Assembly: GCA_937879825.1 (NCBI GenBank)
Contig: CALFMQ010000199.1
Span: 1-5,963, forward strand
From: an uncultured Phycisphaerales bacterium
GTDB taxonomy: Bacteria > Planctomycetota > Phycisphaerae > Phycisphaerales > UBA1924
DNA: 5,963 bases
Reading direction: 5' to 3'
Within the stretch, counting starts at the first letter, position 1; each line of letters starts with the position of its first letter. Position numbers and translations under genes: made by a program. Below the pieces are notes generated by a model. It did not search any database and was not told where the DNA came from. It worked only from the letters and a program-made list of their open reading frames with translations. Below, piece after piece: positions 5,115-5,963 of this stretch.

Positions 5115-5963
5115 TCACGCGACCGCGTTGAGCGTCATCCGCAACCGTTGTTCGAACCACTGCTCGCTCAGATCGTCCGAGCCCTCACGACCGTCACGCC
5201 CCGAGCCGCTCTCTCCCTCGCGCCCGCCGCCACCCGGCTGATCCCCGTCTCCGCGGCCTTCGTCCCACGCATGCTGATCGTGCTGGGACTGCTGACGCGT
5301 ATCGGCGCTATGGTGTGCCCCGCTCGCCTGATGCAGCGTCGGCGTCACCTGGATATCTCGCACCGTCAGGCCCTTGCTCTCAAGCGAGTCCTTGAGCATG
5401 GGCATCGATCGCATCAGCATCTGCTGCGCCTGCTCGTTGAGCGTCTCCATACGAACCGAGACCTGGCCCTCGCCGAGCGTCATCTCGATCCGGAGCGACC
5501 CGAGCGACGCCGGGGACAACCGAATCGTGAGCGAACCGCCCTTCTGCTGCAGCGCCGCGGCCAGCCCGCGCGACACGCCCGCGCCGAACCCCGCCTCCGC
5601 ATCAGACGAGCCCTGAGGCGCTTGCCCTTGCGATGCGCCGACACTGACGGGCTTACCCGCCAACGGCCCGCCCAGTTTGGTCCCCGCTGGCGCATCGGCT
5701 TCCAACTGAAGCAGCGTCGTCCCCGCGTTGTTGCCGGCATCGGGAGAGGTTCCGGGCACCTCGAGCGCGGCCGCCAGTCTGTGCGCCGGGTCCGCCGAGT
5801 CACGACGCGCAGCCCCCGCCCGCTCGTCAGGGACGGTGTGTTCGTCACCGATTGGAGTATGTGATGCGGCTCTCGAGGGAGATCGATCACGACTCTCTGC
5901 ATCGTCCGCGCCCGCGCCGGACGGCTCGCCCCCGTCCTGTGGCGCCGCCTCGCCCGAGTCCGC
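5115..5963 (-). CDS. fliK: Flagellar hook-length control protein FliK, 3' part (5' end beyond the right edge)
   Basis: FliK is exported during hook growth, and its C-terminal domain switches the export gate from hook to filament substrates. The frame is open to the right edge, giving 282 visible residues and no true start. The apparent start at 5759 is an internal GTG codon with no reason to be used. Visible residues 1-140 are low complexity, rich in Ala, Asp, Ser, Gly and Arg, as in FliK N-terminal regions. The Flg_hook domain is at about 141-208 (GGSLTIRLSPASLGSLRIEM, QAQQMLMRSMPMLKDSLESK, GLTVRDIQVTP). A hydrophilic tail of about 74 residues follows, with His/Gln-rich (about 210-232) and Gly/Asp/Glu/Arg-rich (235-263) parts, ending in a helix (SEQWFEQRLRMTLNAVA). 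The gene directly precedes flgD, the usual order. Confidence 0.9.
   Translation of the reverse strand, partial: ADSGEAAPQDGGEPSGAGADDAESRDRSPSRAASHTPIGDEHTVPDERAGAARRDSADPAHRLAAALEVPGTSPDAGNNAGTTLLQLEADAPAGTKLGGPLAGKPVSVGASQGQAPQGSSDAEAGFGAGVSRGLAAALQQKGGSLTIRLSPASLGSLRIEMTLGEGQVSVRMETLNEQAQQMLMRSMPMLKDSLESKGLTVRDIQVTPTLHQASGAHHSADTRQQSQHDQHAWDEGRGDGDQPGGGGREGESGSGRDGREGSDDLSEQWFEQRLRMTLNAVA

Noticed and set aside
5097..5864. Plus-strand open frame opposite fliK
   Set aside because: Arg/Pro/Leu-rich shadow of the Flg_hook coding region, with no recognisable domain.

Overview
The window is a compact, single-direction block of flagellar hook and motor genes. Every credible gene lies on the minus strand and is transcribed from the right edge to the left. 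In transcription order: the 3' part of fliK (hook-length control; its 5' end is beyond the right edge), flgD (hook scaffold), a small flagellar-operon protein of the TIGR02530 type, flgE (hook subunit), flbD/swrD, motA, motB and the 5' part of fliL (running off the left edge). The largest gap between genes is about 100 bases, so no stretch above 300 bases lacks a gene. No tRNA, rRNA, CRISPR array, insertion sequence or phage gene was seen. The plus strand has long open frames, but these are GC-rich shadows of the minus-strand genes.

The organism is probably a planctomycete, perhaps of the Phycisphaerae. This is an inference from the high GC content, an enlarged hook protein with a Flagellin_IN-like insert, and above all a pair of dockerin-type calcium loops on a structural protein, a repeat style very common in that phylum. 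The gene order fliK-flgD-TIGR02530-flgE-flbD-motA-motB-fliL is also the conserved order in many Firmicutes and other phyla, so order alone does not identify the lineage.

The genes form an assembly line. FlgD caps the growing hook, FlgE polymerises under it, and FliK measures length and switches export specificity. FlbD supports motor or flagellar function. MotA and MotB form a stator that resembles the sodium-type PomA/PomB subfamily, and FliL is the stator-associated protein. Spacing is tight (3 to 22 bases) except before flbD (72 bases) and before motA (103 bases). Each of these two larger gaps holds a sigma-28 (FliA)-like promoter: a perfect GCCGATAA before flbD, and TAAG-N15-GTCGATAA before motA. 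This suggests that the stator and FlbD segment is boosted as a late class within a longer hook operon.

The most unusual feature is FlgD. It has the short form (FlgD_N plus a Tudor/SH3-like segment) and then a Pro/Glu-rich linker and a C-terminal dockerin-like pair of EF-hand loops, which FlgD does not normally carry. Other points are a MotB whose peptidoglycan-binding GHTD motif reads GHAA, a FliK with a long His/Gln/Gly-rich tail after the Flg_hook domain, and a perfect inverted repeat just after the flgE stop codon.
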